Assembly (NCBI GenBank): GCA_007258455.2
Contig: VDFB02254869.1
Span: 62,001-126,000, forward strand
DNA from: Sequoia sempervirens
Lineage: Eukaryota; Streptophyta; Pinopsida; Cupressales; Cupressaceae
DNA length: 64,000 nucleotides
Reading direction: 5' to 3'
Shown here: one piece after another, positions 1-12,782 of the stretch
Position numbering within the stretch: the first letter of the stretch is position 1
Layout: each line of letters begins with the position of its first letter
Program-made: the position numbers and the translations under genes
The notes under the pieces: model-generated
Databases searched by the model: none
Told to the model about the DNA's origin: nothing
What the model saw: the letters and a program-made list of their open reading frames with translations, nothing else

Positions 1-2620
1 AAAGGCACAAAAACATTGAAGCTTTCATAATTAGGATGATGTACAATTTCATGAAACAAGTATGACAATTTGACTAAGCAAGAGGTAGGTCAATCATTAT
101 CTTCATAAATGATCAAACACAAGGGCAACGCATGATGCTAATAAAGAATATTGTGCAATGTGTCTCATAAGTTTTATTCATATTAAGATGAAACACAAGT
201 ATGAAGTGGAGAAACCATGATATCTATGTGGGAGAATGACTATAATATGTATAGTGCTAGCATATTGAAGATTGCAGTATATGATAGTAATAGTGAGCAA
301 AATGTATCAAATAAAGCATTATACCAAGCCTCGACCAAAGTTAGGTACATGAAGATTTTAGTAAGAAGGAAGGAGAAGGGGCTTAAGGTTCCAAACTCTT
401 GTATAGGATACAAATATTTTCATTCATAAGAAAATTTTAAAAAATACAGTCAATTAGGGAAAGATAATGCAAACTTGTAGATAATCTTCACAGGATTGTC
501 TTTTGTATTTGGGATGATAGAGCATAGTGTTGTTGAAGGTGATCATGTGAAAAGGGTATTGTTTATGAAAGATATAAAAATGTGTAGAGCCTTGGTTTAT
601 ACCTGTGTTGTGCAAATGGAATTAAACCATTTTACAAAAAACATTTTTCTTCATAGTGCAACATTTTCTTATGGAACAATGACAGTCAACTCTTATTTTA
701 ATGGAGATTTAAAAAAAATAGCCACAAATGCCAAACCACAGGTCACCCTCGAGCTAGAGTTTTAAAGAAATGAAACTTTCATTTTCATCAAAATACAATG
801 AGCTAGAATAGCTATGGAGAAGACAAGCAAACCCTCAAATACTTGCAAGCATAACTAAAAGCCAAATGTGCATAGTGAAAGATGAATGGCGGCATGGGTT
901 TGATTACTCAGAACCCCAAAAAAAATTGTGCAAGTATATAGCCATGGCCCTAGATTATACAAGAGAGAATTCATTTATAAAATTCCTGGTAAAACACAAA
1001 AAATGGAGAAACCACGAGCTCAAATGGAACATGTTTTCTATAGAAAATGGAGGAAGCAATTTACTGAAATATAGTGTTACCTGAGTTCAATACTTTTTCC
1101 TTTTCATTGAAAATACAAGAATTCCACCATCACCAATCCTCTGTAAATCTTCAAAGCTTCACACAAACACCATAGCGGTGCTCTTAACAACACAGTGAAG
1201 TTCCAGAAGTAAAGAGCAACATATAAAATGAAAATGATGTTTTTGGTTGCTATTTTGTTTTAGTGTTTTCAACCCTAAACATGCCGATAAGTGACTTAGG
1301 CATTTTTCCTTTTCATTTCATTTATTTTCAATCAAACTAATATATTACAGTGTGACCTTGTTGATGCTTTAGAAGTTTGCAAACACTAATACCCTTTGTA
1401 TGCCATGTATTAAAGTCCCTATGACTTTATAAACATTTGCATTTGAATCTCATGGTTGAGTCATGGTTTTTTATTTTTCCGTTCATTTTTGAAAAGTGTA
1501 AAGCATTTACTTAAGTGATAATTTATAAATCACTTAATTTAAAATGTTATTTTTAATGTAAAATGAAATGCATTGAGATTTCAATGCATGGCAAAGGGAG
1601 ATATGGATTTGAATGTAATTATGCTTTTGCAAGCATCTAGGTGGTTGATGGAGTTGGCTAACATATACCAAGCATATAGGGAGCATTTCATTTCTTTTTT
1701 AGAGGTTGAGAGACATTTGGAGGGAATTTAAGCTTTTTTGACCAAGTTTGGAGTCAGTTTCATGAGTCATTATGTTGGACTTGGTCAAGGTTGGCTATTT
1801 CAACTTTTTGGAGCTCATTTGGGAAGGTTTCAGTTGCTTAAAAATAGGATTTTTGGAGGCTTACGAAAATGAGGTTTCTAGAACCCTTTTTAGTGGAGCT
1901 ACTTGGAGTGGATGGATATATTGCTTTTGTAACTCATTATTGAGTTAGCTCTTACCTGATACTTTTATGTCTTGTGATTTTTGGAGTCCTTTGCAGAAGA
2001 GAGATTACATTTTGTAGCTCATGATAGGAATGTATATCAATGTTTCACCTTTGAAATAAATGAGTATAAGCACTTTAGCTTTTCAATCTCTTTGTTAAAT
2101 TGTGTGCATTTATATAATTGATGAAATTTCTTGTGAAACTGTTTGATTCCTTGTGGTTTTTTCTTATCCTAACACCATTCTGTAGAGCAATATGTATTTT
2201 TGCAGGTTGTGAGATGTGTTTAAAATGTAGTATTCTCAAGTTATGAAGTCTTTCTTCCTTCTAGGGGTGTAGCCATATGAACCTTTTCATGAAATTTTTA
2301 TGCAAAAAATGCATGTGATTGATTTGTGTATGACAAAGCTTTTGTCATTGACTAAAAAGTGTGTATAAACTATGTTATATGTCTTCTTAGTAAATTTGGT
2401 GTATCACCGTAGGGTTTAGTTTCATTTCAAGTACTCTTTCTTATCCTTTTCCTAACAAGTCAGTAGAATAGGTGATACCAAGAGGAAGTCAGCCTTCTCC
2501 AGAGGTTGACCTTTACTTATCAAAGCCCACACTTTGAGAGGTCTTCCCATGTTACATTGAAATGTTGAATTTCATATTCAACAGGGTGCAATTTCAGTAG
2601 ATAACAGTTTATACCAACCA
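1..2620. other. Unassigned AT-rich sequence, possibly LTR-derived
   Basis: No coding region can be supported here. The open frames are short and unrelated to families I recognise. From about 1250 to 2460 the plus strand has the texture of an LTR end: a TTTTGTAACTCATTATTGAG stretch, a run reading GAAATAAATGAG near 2053, and a T-rich tail. I could not find a second copy, a TG...CA boundary or a target duplication. It may be an insertion downstream of the E4 remnant. Confidence 0.3.
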
Positions 2621-2639
2621 TTAGAGACAACATCAACTT

Positions 2640-3210
2640 AATACCCACTGCTCACATCCTTGCAATAATCTCTTGCTCATATAGTTGAAACCAATGACAA
2701 CACCAAAGCTCGTTGACATCAATGATATCAACAACTGCACATACTTGCAACAGAAAATCCTCAAATTTTTTATTAACACTTGGTTCATGTAGGATTAGAA
2801 CATTGCAAGAAAACTTTTTGAGTTGAATGAGATAAACAAAAAATCATAGTGCTCATAGTGGCACTAGAAAGCTATCTTATAGATATCCTCCTCTCTGATT
2901 TGGATATGATGAAAACCCAATTTGAGGTCTATTTTTTGAGAAATTTACAACTCCATGGAGTTCATCTATCATCTTATCAATCATAGAGATTGTGTATCAA
3001 TATTTTACAATATTTATATTTATCAGTATGTAGTCAATGCAAATTCTCATTGTGACATCCTTCTTTTTTACTAGGACTACAAAGGAAGAAAAATGGATTG
3101 AGTTGGAATGAATGTGTCCCCTTTCTAATAGTTCCTTTATTTCCTTTTTAATTTCCTTATGCTATTTGGGGTGGTAGTAAGGAGTGGTGATAATAATCCT
3201 AGAGTCTTAC
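2640..3210 (-). pseudogene. pol: E4 reverse transcriptase remnant
   Basis: The minus strand from about 3190 gives a block like YYHP..HKEIKKEIKELLERG, then VVLVKKKDVTMRICIDY, then IDKMIDELHGVVNFSK. These match the ordered N-terminal RT blocks of plant Ty3/gypsy elements (variable helix, KKKDG..R.C.DYR and D-LHG--FSKIDL). Further on, a weakly preserved segment corresponds to the EEDI-KTAF region. The YxDD active-site box is no longer readable. Several in-frame stops and at least one frameshift are present. RNA-directed DNA synthesis is the family function; this copy cannot perform it. Confidence 0.75.
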
Positions 3211-3479
3211 TCTAGCTCAATAACATGCTTGAAGCCTCTATTAGATGGATTCTAAAGATGGATGTTTTTTAATACCCTACAATGCTTGTTTACAACCTTC
3301 TACACCTCCTCAAGATACGCCTTGTTGATTTGGGAAGAGTTTGTCACCAATACCAAGCACTACACTACACAATCCACCTATCCATGACTACAAATTATTT
3401 CCATCTATTTTACTAATATCATACTTGGTGTTCTATTTCACATCCCATCAAGTACTACCTCCTTTGCTTTGGATTGGAA

Positions 3480-3791
3480 TTTTTAGTTCCATGGTTTATA
3501 AATTTTGTATAATATCCACCAATGCATGTAGCCATTGAATTTTCAAAACCATATTTGTGTCTCTAATACTAACGAGATAGAATTCATCCTTCATGTCATA
3601 CTCCCCCATTGTTAGGTTCAATTGGGATAGTTTTTAGTTGCATTGAATGAAGAAGCCACAAAGAACATAATAATAAAACCCTCAAAGTGTTCTATTTTGA
3701 TTCCTCATCTAGTCACTAGTCCCTCATCTATACAATTATAAGTGATACTAGTGCCAATGAGTATGATGAATATTTTTCCCATAAAAACTTA
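3480..3791 (-). pseudogene. E4 aspartic protease remnant
   Basis: On the minus strand near 3755-3700 the peptide ILIGTSITYNCIDEGLVTR aligns with the gypsy protease active-site pattern LIDSGSTHNFIDEGL. The catalytic Asp-Ser-Gly has decayed to Gly-Thr-Ser, so it is inactive. Downstream, NMVLKIQWLHALVDI matches the second protease block (LGVQWLxxLG). It lies between the zinc-knuckle linker and RT, as expected. The family function is maturation of the gag-pol polyprotein. Confidence 0.72.
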
Positions 3792-4110
3792 TCAAAATCT
3801 AAAGGGATTATATCTTGGTGTCCCCAAAATATTAACAAGAGTGCTTCCCAAAGTGCCATCTTGATCCTTTGTTTTATCTTCTTCTTCAACCTCCAATTTT
3901 AGTTCTTCCTCTTCACTTGGTACCTCAGGTTCTTCAACTCCTATCTCATCTTTAGAGACTACCTCAATGTAGTGCACTTTCCCTTTCACTAGGAAACTAT
4001 GACTTGGTAATGAAGGTTATTTGTAGAAGAAGCAAAGTTTAGGGTCAACCCACAATACTGTGTCCCACTTTTTGGCCAAAGTAGGACATTGAAATCGACA
4101 TTTTTCGCCA
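3792..4110 (-). pseudogene. gag: E4 gag C-terminus: zinc-knuckle remnant and acidic linker
   Basis: A 65-codon frame (3989-3792) begins with KGKVHYIEV and runs into a Glu-rich stretch and then GTPRYNPFRF. This is the usual linker between the gag zinc knuckle and the protease of plant chromovirus-like elements. Just upstream (4110-4010 on the minus strand) PKLCFFYK followed by a short His segment appears to be the decayed CCHC knuckle. The acidic linker is unusually free of stops, but I see no sign that it is a separate gene. Confidence 0.65.
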
Positions 4111-4764
4111 AATTTCTACTTTATGAAACCTATAGCAACTAAACCATTAATAATTTGAGATGATGTGAACTAGTGATTTGTGAGGATTTTTGTGTATATT
4201 ACAAATATATTTTTTTCATTTTTTTAAATTTCTTTAATGTAACTTTTATAGTAAATAATATTTTCAAAAAGTGACATTTATGTCGTAGCATATAAATTTT
4301 TGTATTGAATATAATTATAACTTTTAAAACATAGATGTTTAACATCAATATCTAGTGCATGGATCTTTTTTCATAATTTGTTGTCACAATTTTTTTAAAT
4401 TAATTTTATAAGTCAAAATAATCATAATGTTTTTATGTATTGAAATTAACTTTTTTTTGAAACAGGGACATCAATACCTAGAGCACACATATTTTTAATA
4501 TTTTTTTCTCTTTTTTTCTATTTTTCTACATGTGTGAAACAAATACTTTGATGTTTGGTGAAAAACCTACATTCACAAAAAATATAATATAAATATAATG
4601 ATAAAATTAAAAATATTCATAATTATACTTTTAGACAACTCATAATAAGGACTAGATACTTAAAAAACATAATTCCTAAAAGACTTTATTTGATCCCTCA
4701 AAAAGTAAAGAAAAAGTGGCTTTTTGTTAGCGTTTTGATAGGTGAAGGAGACTCCATAGCAGGT

Positions 4765-4876
4765 ATAATTTAAGATTAGAGGGGTTCTATCCAAAGGGAT
4801 TTGATCTAAGGGGGTCGTATCTAACCCTCTTAAATTAAAACCCTTTAGATGGAACCCCTCAAGCCTTAGATCATTA
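4765..4876. repeat. 112-bp imperfect foldback (hairpin) element
   Basis: The sequence folds back on itself. GGGGTTCTATCCAAAGGG at 4781-4798 pairs with CCCTTTAGATGGAACCCC at 4841-4858, and the inner arms GATCTAAGGGGGT and ACCCTCTTAAATT flank an 8-nt loop near 4816-4823. The outer ends TAAT...ATTA also pair. It lies between the gag and zinc-knuckle remnants of E4, consistent with a small MITE-like or foldback insertion. No clear target duplication was found. Confidence 0.6.
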
Positions 4877-4959
4877 CTTTTTCTAAAAAATATGATTTCA
4901 AGAAAAAATCAGGATGTCTTAAGTTTGGGGCCCATTATTTTGGGATGGTCCTTTAGTTC

Positions 4960-5680
4960 TTCTCAATTTGTTTCTTACCTCCAATTCCTATTTTGAAGGG
5001 TGGACTTTGGATTGTTGAGTACTTTTGTAGAAAATATTCTTGGGAGGGAAACTCTTTTTTGGGAACTTGTTCGCTGGAGTAAGTATTTATTGGGATAAGA
5101 CCCTCTTTATAACTCCTTGTGGAGAAGGTGCTTCAAAGGATCTAACCAAACCTCTGAGAGATTCAATAAGACCCTTTATGAAGATAATTTTTAACATTTT
5201 CTTTGAAACATTAGGCACCATCATAGCTAGTTTCTATAATTCTATCACATAATTCTCTACTAAACTGAACTACTTAAGCTAGGCTAGCTCCCTAAAGTGT
5301 ACCTCGGGATCCATGTTATCAAACCTTTCAATTAGTAATCTATATAACTTGTTACATAAATTGATGGATTTTTGGTCTTGAGTGACTAGTCCATGGTACC
5401 ACCATTCATGTGTAGATCCCTCTAGATACATTTTGGAAAACTTTATGGCCTAATCCTTATTCATGGGCTTAAGAGATAGGTATGTGTCTATCTTATGAAC
5501 CCATGGACAAATTGTGCATTTGTTAGATCCATTGAAGGTGGGAAGTGTCATATTTCCTAAAAAATACTACACATCTCTAGGGGTGGCTAAAAATCTTAGT
5601 TTAGGCCTAGAGGTATTCCTACTTGAATTCTTCAATTTTATGAATTTATTAAGATGTACTTGATCCCCAATCTCCTCTAG
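4960..5680 (-). pseudogene. gag: E4 gag (Retrotrans_gag-type) remnant
   Basis: Minus-strand translation from about 5560 gives MTLPTFNGSNKCTICPWVHK, then LEGSTHEWWYHGLVT, LIERFDNMDPEVHFRELA and LIESLRGLVRSFEAPSPQG. The LP.FDG...W, EA-WW, RF-----E-HFRELA and GL.E.LR..V blocks are the ordered signature of plant Ty3/gypsy gag. Stop codons interrupt the frame every 30-80 codons. The region beyond, up to about 6060, carries a further in-frame remnant that may be the gag N-terminus. Confidence 0.75.
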
Positions 5681-6195
5681 GAGTTCTTCGTATTGAATAG
5701 TATGCTATACTACCATCTATAATTGTTATTTGAGCTTCAACCTCCATAACTCTTATGTGTTCCTCTTATTCTCTCAAAAGGAATGTACGCTACAAATTCC
5801 TAGTTGATGAAACTAGAATAGTCTTCTGAGTGTCATTGGTGGTGACATTGTGATTGTTAGCTCCTAAAGTTCTCCCTTTCTTTGTATTTCTTCCTAGGTA
5901 TGTTCATGTTATTATCCATCTTGTGGAGAATTTGTGGCAACATATCCAACACCAAGTCAAACTTCTTTACTACCCTCACCTTAGGGATTTCATTATTTTC
6001 CCTCTCTATCATACTATTTTGTTTTGGGATAGTTCTTGATAGAAGGTCTTCACCCTCTAAAACCATTGAAAGGTTTTTAATTTTTATTTTTGATTTCTCT
6101 CATAAACCACCTTCTCACTTTATTACTAGAATGCATAAAATTTTAGCATGTAGACAAACATGTACATAAATAAATTAAAATAGTAGTAAAATCAA

Positions 6196-6206
6196 CTCAA
6201 ATACCA
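6196..6206 (-). promoter_or_regulatory. E4 primer-binding site (tRNA-iMet type, decayed)
   Basis: The plus-strand run CTCAAATACCA is the complement of TGGTATTTGAG, a decayed TGGTATCAGAG primer site for initiator Met-tRNA. The probable LTR edge TGTCCCATTC follows at 6213. Confidence 0.6.
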
Positions 6207-6212
6207 CTATAA

Positions 6213-7792
6213 TGTCCCATTCTAGATTTAGGGAAATTAATTCAACAAACATGAAAATATTTAAATCAAAACCAAAAACCCTATTTTTTTTATCAATTTA
6301 CCAATAGCATTACAACCTTATAAAACCCTAGATTATATTAACCTTTACTCAACATACCTCACAACACAATATTAGGCTTCTAATTTCATTATTTAACCCT
6401 AAAATTAAGAACCCTACTCTATTCTACCCAACTAAACAAATATAAATTTCTCAATATATTTGTAGAATTATAGCAAGCTCACAATGGAAAATAAATGATA
6501 AATTGTGTTTATATTAGTAAGGTGAAAGATGCCTTACAAAATATTTCTCTTGCAACACATGAAAAAAAAATGATAGTTACAATAATGGATAATCCATAGT
6601 TTCCATGTTGTGAAAACCAACTTAGATTACAATGTTTTGAAAAGAACCTATATTACAAATTAATCTTTATATTAAACATAATTGTAAGTTATCACAAAAT
6701 ATGGCTAAATTAGCCATGGTGAACTAAAACATAGGTGATTACAAATACAATAATTGTAAGTGTCACTCAAACTTCATATTATGATTTTAGGCACCATGAA
6801 AGCTCAATGTGACCTTTGTGTGAGACTGTTACTCCAACCAAATGGGTTTTCATCCTCTGACATGATATCTATATGGTTTTCATCCCCTGACCTCCATAAA
6901 TTCATAGGTTTTATCTATAGATCTAGAAACTTGAACAATAGTGCTCATGGAAATTCTTGGTTAGGGTTTGTGTAGTTTGTTCAAAGATACCCTCCTCCAT
7001 TCATCTCTCCAATTGTAAAATTCCTTGAGACAATGTAAAAAATTACACAATTCTATCTTGGGTTTGGTGTATTGGCATATCTTCTCATACTTGTAGATTT
7101 TTATTTCCTTTCACATCAAGCCAGTCATGATTTTCTCCTATGTAGAAATAAACTTATAAGGTGTAGATGAGGGTCTCTTGTAACCTACAATTTTCCTTAG
7201 AAAGTATGACAAGGAGCACTTTTGGGGTCAAATACCTATCTACTACATTAATGGTAGTCAATGGCTCCCTTTTTGCATGCCCAAATAGATATCCACATGA
7301 TTTAATTTCAATTATATTGGGATGGAAACTCATTCCAAGTGGAATCCCATAGGGGTCACATTAGTCTTCTATGCATTAATGGCATTGTTAACATGTAGGG
7401 TGGTAGGTATAGAGGAGTAATGAAAATAGTAGGAACACTTATGTTTGAAGGCTAGGGTTGGAAATGGAGAATGGTTGCATACAAAACTCTAAAGTTTTGA
7501 TAAGGAGAGAAGTGGAAAAGAGGGATAGTCAGAAGGTGAAAAAGTGGAGGGAAGATTGAAATCCCAATGGGGATAGACAAAGAAGTATACTTGAGAGGGG
7601 AGGCGTGTTGGGATGGGTAAATTTTCCACTCTAACCACTTCCATAGACTCATGAGGAATCATGGGGGACTTAGGATGACACCTAGGAGATGAAGAGGAAG
7701 GATTTACATGTAAAATGGGATCACAAAAAGCACAAGAGTCACAAATTGGGCATTTTGGTCCATTGCATGAGTTACACAGGAAAGAGACACAA
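6213..7792 (-). repeat. Probable 5' LTR of E4
   Basis: The start is set by the TGTCCC edge just outside the primer site. The far end is tentative: GAGACA at about 7787-7792 would pair with TGTCCC as a terminal inverted repeat. There is no second copy in the window, so the boundary cannot be verified. No coding potential is seen. Confidence 0.4.
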
Positions 7793-8885
7793 AATGATAC
7801 CAGTTGGACTTGTAAAACAAAATTATTTTATTTTTAGTATACTTTATGGTTTCCAAATAATTAGTTAGATTTCCTATTGGAAATAGTACTTGATGGATCC
7901 TCTATTTATTCAATTTATAAAAATATCTAGTTGATTTGTGCCAATATTATGTCTTTAATTATTATTATTTTCATAATTTGAAACATTTCATTAGAGTTTG
8001 CACTTTCTTTACAATTTTGTGAGTCAATTTGGTTAATTAAAGAATATTTTATTTCAAATATATCTACTTTTGCTTCATAGTATTGAAATAGAAATTCAAA
8101 TTTTAAGATTCTCTAAAACCCTTCTCTACTTACCCTATCTTTGTATATTTTTTATACTAGTGTTTAGATTAGGATAAAGAATCAAAACATAACAAATATT
8201 CAATATGATTAAAACTATTTCCAACAACAATTACTTTTATATTCTCTATATTAAGAAACATTAACTTTAGGTTGAGAAGTTTATAAGATTCATATTAGCA
8301 AATCCAACCCTTTATTTTTAATATTTAGCCAAACCATTACATAAGGCCCCTTAAGAAATGTCAAACACAACAAATGAATAATATTTCTTGTAGGCCAAGA
8401 CTTGGTACATTGGGATATTTATTTTCTATTATTTGGGATTTGATTCCTTTCAGGAGAGGTAAGATACTTAATATCTTATCTAATTTATAAATGAATTAAA
8501 AACCCATCAATAATAGAGACACCATAGTTGTAATATTAGTAGAAGACTAAATAAAAATATTCCATGAAAGAGAGGCTAGAGAAACATCCTCCATGTGACC
8601 TATGGAAGCAATAGTGTTAATGATCACAAGAAGATTGAAGACAATGCCAAATTATATATAAATAATTTGAAGATACAATCTAATGTGCCATTAAGAGATG
8701 AATGATGATACCATGATAACTACTAACCACAACAAGTATTTCATGCTCCAAAGGAATAAGAGGGGGTGAATAAGAAAAGAGTCTATATTTCCAAGAGAAA
8801 TAATGAGTAGAAATATAAGCCTCATCATCACTCAAATAAGATTCATCAAAGGAACTAAATAAATGTTATCAATAGAAGTTTGATA
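7793..8885. other. AT-rich intergenic or unclassified repeat sequence
   Basis: No supported gene. Short minus-strand peptides between 8600 and 8880 have no recognisable domain. This is the left flank of the E1 insertion and was joined to the sequence from 29895 onward before E1 inserted. Confidence 0.4.
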
Positions 8886-8890
8886 CCATG
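8886..8890. other. Target-site duplication of E1, left copy (CCATG)
   Basis: CCATG directly precedes the LTR edge TGTAGTGTCGG. The same five bases follow the right LTR at 29890-29894. Confidence 0.85.
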
Positions 8891-10257
8891 TGTAGTGTCG
8901 GAAAATGTACTCATTTACATCTCCACACTATGTTTGCATCCCCTTAATTAATTGGACTTAATTAAGCCTCTAATTGACCCAATTATACATTTAAAAGCCT
9001 AATTAATTTTTTTTCCAAAAGGGGAACCTGTATAAAATAATTGCCAACATCAAATTACACATCTTGGAAAATGTGTGTCCTAGGTTTAAGGCCTAGGACC
9101 CATTCTACCTCCTTAAGTTTAGGACCCCATTTTGTAATATGTTTTTGGTGGTATTTTATGATTCAAATTCTAGTTGCAATTTTTGGCCTTTGATGTTTAA
9201 TTGTCGAAAAAATAGAAAATTTCCTATAAATACAAGGTATTTTTATCAATTTAAATCTAAAAATTAAGAAGTGACATAATTCAAATTTCACAAGAGAAAA
9301 TATTATTGTCAAGAGCATTCAAGAGCAGATTTATTAGTCTTCTACATCAACAATTATTATCATGGTCATCATGTCAAAATTATTTGCATTCATGCATATT
9401 TTTGGAGCTGACATTGTGATGTAGGTTTCAAGCATTCAAGCATCAAATAAAGTGTCAAATCAAGCATCCAATCAATGCAAGATCCAATCTTTGGAGTGAT
9501 TTGTTAGACTTTGGTCCTCCAAGGGCAACCATTAAAGGGTTTGGTGAATTGCAACAAGTTAGTGTTCATTCATCATTCCTTACTTTCATTATTACTTCAT
9601 TTCAAGGTCTAATTACCAAAATGGGTTTTGACCAAGGCAAAACCCTATTCACCAAGAACAAAAAAAATTCTCCTCTTTGTGTGTTTGCAAATTTACAAGT
9701 GAAGAAGGATTGAAGATTGATCAAAAGTGAAATTTTGCAAAGTTTTCAAAGTTGTCAAGACATAGAATCTTACTTGTAGAATTTATTTCCAAATTTCTAA
9801 TAGTGAGATCCAGACAAATCAAGAGTGCAGATCCAAGAATAGAGGATTGTGAAATCAGATTTTGGACCCTTGTAGCAGGGCCCATTCACCCTATGGCGAA
9901 TCTATCCCAGGAAGACACTCAACAACAACTTTTGGTGACAAGTGCATGGTGTCTTACCCTTCTCAAATTTGTCAAAATTCTACTATTTATGATTGTGTTA
10001 TGCTTTAAATTGATGATTCAAGTTTCACATTGCATAATTGAGTTCATTTAGTATTTTTGGTTTTTCTCCCAAAAGTCCATTTCAGGCATATTTACCCTGT
10101 CTTGTCATAAGGAAAAACAACAAATATCTCCAATAGGGTTGACTCACCTAAGGGTTGAAATTCAATCTTACCTTTGGGGATCTCTTTGAAACAAGAAAGA
10201 TAGGTGCATCATATATCCAATCATCTCATTTTGATAAACATATTTTTATGTGTTTCA
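8891..10257 (+). repeat. E1 5' LTR
   Basis: It begins TGTAGTGTCGGAAAATGTAC and ends GTGTTTCA. It matches 28497-29889 over its whole length with scattered differences. It contains a short palindrome at 9077-9099 that is decayed in the partner LTR. The sequence after it (TTTTGGTGAACT) occupies the primer-site position, but I cannot assign a tRNA. Confidence 0.88.
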
Positions 10258-11046
10258 TTTTGGTGAACTATAAACTTTATGATTTGGAGGTCATTAAAAC
10301 CCTAGATCTAGGATTTGCATTATTTTGCATTGAAATTGCATTAATTTTCATTCTATTTAGGGTTGTCAAAATTGCATTAGTTTACATCTCATTTAGAGTG
10401 TTAAATTTGCATTTTGGATTGTTTAAAATCTGAAAAATCCAAAAAATTGCATGCATATTACATTGATTTTGTATAGTACTTGCATATTAGTGTATTTTTA
10501 ATCATTTACATCAAAGAAATTAGTTAAGATTGTATCCAAAAAGTGTCACTTTGTTCATCATTTATCACTAATTTCATTTTCATTAGGACACCTAAATCTA
10601 GAATATTTTGTCACTAACACCATAGTCTACAACTTGAAACAGAAAGTTCAAACATTAAACTGAAAACACAAACTTAAATTTTTCCAAAACCTAATCAAGG
10701 ACTCATTTTCCCTTGGGAGAACCTATCCTTGTACAGGTGTTGTTTCAATTTTTTTGGCATTATTTTGTCTCTATTTGCTTCATTCTATTCTATTGTTAGA
10801 TCTGAGTTTCACTTTCAAAAATTAGAAAATCATGTACTTTCTTACATTAAATTCAATTGGTCAAATTAAGTGCATTGTTTGAAATCAAAATTGACATTAA
10901 AAAGACATCATTTTCCATTTTTTTCATAGCATAATCAGTAAATTATCTTATTTCAAATTTTAAAATTGCAATTTTTTTTTACATATTTACATTATGATTG
11001 ATACTTTGGGGTGTTCATGGAATTTACATAGTGCCCTTTCTCCATT

Positions 11047-12500
11047 TTGGGTGCACTTAGGTTTGGTGAAACTTGTATGAGCTTCACAACCTGGTTTCCT
11101 ATTACCAATATTTTAGTGAGATGTAGTTCGAGACTCATGCCATCTTGTGCTACTACACCCACAATAGATCTTGAGTTTTCCAACTCTTTCACTCATAGTT
11201 TTGATACTAGTCAACCCAATATGGACCATAGATTTTATACCACATTTCTTATGACCACCTTACCCACAACCAATGTGACTGATGTTGACACAATGGTTGC
11301 TAATATCCCTCAAGAGAGGCTAAAACAAATGGATGAAGCCTTATAAAAAATGCAAAACTTTGTGAGTGTTGAATACATTGTTGGTACTGTGGTTCCTATC
11401 ATAGATAACATGAGGAAAATGCTTGATAATGAATAAGGAATAGAAATTATGTGTAGCCTAACTTATATCATTGAATTGTTCATGTTCCTGCAATGGCTAG
11501 TTGTGCTTAAAATTTGGGGTACACTCAAAGTCAAGGTGGAAATTCAGTTCCTCCTACAACTATGGCCTCTATTGCTACATACACTCATCCAACTGTTACT
11601 ACAACAAGGCAACCCACTAGCAATTTCAATACAACCTTAGGTATTTCCATTGGGAATCCCTTTAGCTTTGTGCATTCAAATCTCATATCTCCTAATCCAT
11701 CTCCCCTCAAAAATTTACAATTCACTTTTCCTCCAAATACATATACACCTCCACCTTATTCGCTTCCATCTCACAGCACAACCAATGATTCCATCCTTAA
11801 CCAACTCTTGCAAAATGTTTCATTCCTTCAACAAAAAAATTCCACATTGAACGAAAATCAAAATGGCCGACCTTCACAATATGTCAAAAGAAACCCATTA
11901 TCCTTGGAGATATTGAGAGCAAAAATGCCACAAGGCATAGATATTCCTAGATTCAAGAAATATGGTGATAAAGGAGATACTAGTAACTATGTTTCAACAT
12001 ACACAACCTTATGTAGTGACTTTATTTTTTAGGATAATCTCTTGGCTAAACTTTTCCCTAGATCCTTGAAAGATACCTCCTTGGAATGGTTTTGTTCTTT
12101 ACCAAAAAACTCAATTTGTTCATTCAATGAGCTTGTTGATGCCTTTCTTAACCATTTCTAAGTGCACATGGGTCCCAAGATGACCTTAGTTGATTTAATG
12201 ACATGTAAGCAAAAGGATGATGAAAAGATCATTGATTTTATAACATGATACCAAATACTTTACTCACAAGTAAATATTAAGATCCTCGATGTTGATCTTC
12301 AAAGAATGTTCATTGAAAATTTACAAAAAAAAATCTAGGAAAAGATTGGGATTATGAAATTTCCCTCCACACACTTGTGTGCAACCCTTCATGACTATTA
12401 GAATTTGGTTATTCATCATGAAGCAAAAACTTCTTCCAACTATCTTGAAAAATATAAATTTGTACCCCATAACAATTTCCAACCATTTAAGAAACAAAAT
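11047..12500 (+). pseudogene. gag: E1 gag remnant
   Basis: An N-terminal stretch from 11047 leads to a Pro/Thr/Ser-rich segment (11514-11850) and then KMPQGIDIPRFKKYGDKGD, LLAKLFPRSLKDTSLEWF, SFNELVDAFLNHF and LFIENLQ-type blocks to about 12480. This order (P-FDG-like start, LFP-SL-DTA-EWF, F-F---F) is the Retrotrans_gag domain. Stops occur where Gln or Arg is expected, for example before DNLLAKLF (12030) and inside NHF.VHMGPK. The family function is the capsid protein that packages element RNA. Confidence 0.8.
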
Positions 12501-12740
12501 AAGGGATTTTTACAACTAAATACCCCCTAAAAAATTCAACATGTTGACTCTCAAGTAGTTTCCATAAAAATAACAAATCTAGATCAATTCAAAGGGTGTA
12601 ATAGACAATTTACCCTGTTACTCGATACCTTTCATTCTATCATATTGCAATTTATTAGTAAGAACTTAGTTACCTTACCTCCCGTTAGAGCCATTGACAC
12701 CACTAAGCCCTTACCTCCAAACTTTAACTCAAATTCCTTT

Positions 12741-12782
12741 TGTCATTATTACCGAAAAAATGGACACAATAGAAAGCAATGC
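12741..12782 (+). pseudogene. gag: E1 gag zinc knuckle, second Cys lost
   Basis: The peptide CHYYRKNGHNRKQC keeps the spacing C-x2-[C]-x4-H-x4-C, but the second Cys is Tyr (TAT or TAC for TGT/TGC), a transition. It is followed by LKHIV.DLIHS and a GGVNDQGN segment, so it lies at the gag C-terminus as in related elements. Confidence 0.7.

Larger units (their letters stand above)
2620..6212 (-). mobile_element. E4: degenerate Ty3/gypsy retrotransposon internal region
   Basis: Read on the minus strand, the order is gag (about 5680-4960), CCHC linker (4110-3792), protease (3790-3480) and reverse transcriptase (3210-2640), the normal Ty3/gypsy order. A tRNA-iMet-type primer site and probable 5' LTR lie at 6196-6206 and beyond 6213. 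Every domain has stops and frameshifts, so the copy is old and inactive. RNase H and integrase are not seen. An 830-bp AT-rich stretch with a foldback separates gag from the zinc-knuckle linker. Confidence 0.8.
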
